A stretch of DNA of 64,000 nt, from the NCBI RefSeq assembly GCF_017562075.2, contig NC_054084.1, forward strand, positions 27,849,308 to 27,913,307. Reading direction: 5' to 3'. A program made the position numbers and the translations under genes. The DNA comes from Anopheles merus (lineage: Eukaryota; Arthropoda; Insecta; Diptera; Culicidae). The notes below the pieces were generated by a model that was not told where the DNA came from, did no database searches, and was given only the letters and a program-made list of their open reading frames with translations. Position 1 is the stretch's first letter; the number at the start of each line of letters is the position of its first letter. Below are positions 63,658 to 64,000 of the stretch, one piece after another.

Positions 63658-64000
63658 GTAATCTAACATCATTCTCCTGTTGTTTGTTACGTGTTTGTTT
63701 GTGATTGTTTTTCTTTTTGTGCTCTGATATATTTCCACTCTTTCCATTCAACCCCGAGCTACATTGTTCCTGTGGAGCAATGCTCTCTTATGCTTTACGT
63801 AGTGAAGAACGCACATGCGACCACAGTGCCTTCTTGTTGTTTGCTAATCTTTTGGCTAACTGGCTATCTTTTTTTGTTTTTCTCTAGAATTACGCAAAAT
63901 TACTACGCTCTTTGCTCTATTACTTGCTGAACAAGTTTTCTATTTTTTCTACTTATTTATCTTCTTTTGTCACCGCAAATGATACTTTCTAATAAATTCT
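63658..64000 (+). other. PIP5K intron 10 (start)
   Basis: It begins with donor ATAG|GTAATC and runs off the right edge. T-rich; nothing else recognised. Confidence 0.55.

Overview
The window is animal nuclear DNA, most likely from a mosquito and probably an Anopheles. It has intron-split genes with GT/AG junctions, AT-rich introns full of dinucleotide microsatellites, short-TIR elements and tRNA-derived SINEs. The gene set has clear insect counterparts (vestigial, IKK-beta/ird5, cnk, PIP5K). The species assignment is an inference from style and gene content; I ran no search.

Layout from left to right. (1) 1-231 (+) is the last coding exon of an unrecognised gene that starts outside the window. 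(2) 5536-5631 (-) is the first coding exon of vestigial. Its remaining exons must lie to the left of base 1, so the gene ending at 231 sits in, or reaches into, the vestigial first intron. (3) 5.6-15.7 kb is a gene-poor interval between divergently transcribed vestigial and TMEM242. It holds a long (TC)n tract, homopolymers and one of two related TA-type MITEs; the other is at 4.9 kb. (4) 15.8-16.5 kb (+) is TMEM242 in three coding exons, ending tail to tail with (5) 16.8-19.7 kb (-), a six-exon IKK-beta kinase gene. (6) 21.5-32.1 kb (+) is cnk, head to head with IKK-beta, in nine coding exons. Its fifth intron carries a hAT-like element that has itself been hit by a SINE. (7) 37.1-63.7 kb (+) is a type I PIP5K gene with ten visible coding exons, a 20.5 kb second intron and an end beyond the window.

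The named genes are standard metazoan genes: a wing-selector cofactor, a mitochondrial assembly factor, the IMD-pathway kinase, a RAS/RAF scaffold and a PI(4,5)P2 synthase. Nothing ties them into one pathway, and I found no bacterial-type system, CRISPR array or functional tRNA/rRNA gene. The more interesting signals are architectural: a gene nested in vestigial, a nested transposon pair, a motif shared by the promoters, a possible antisense transcript in the PIP5K intron, long palindromes and a 239 bp GT tract.
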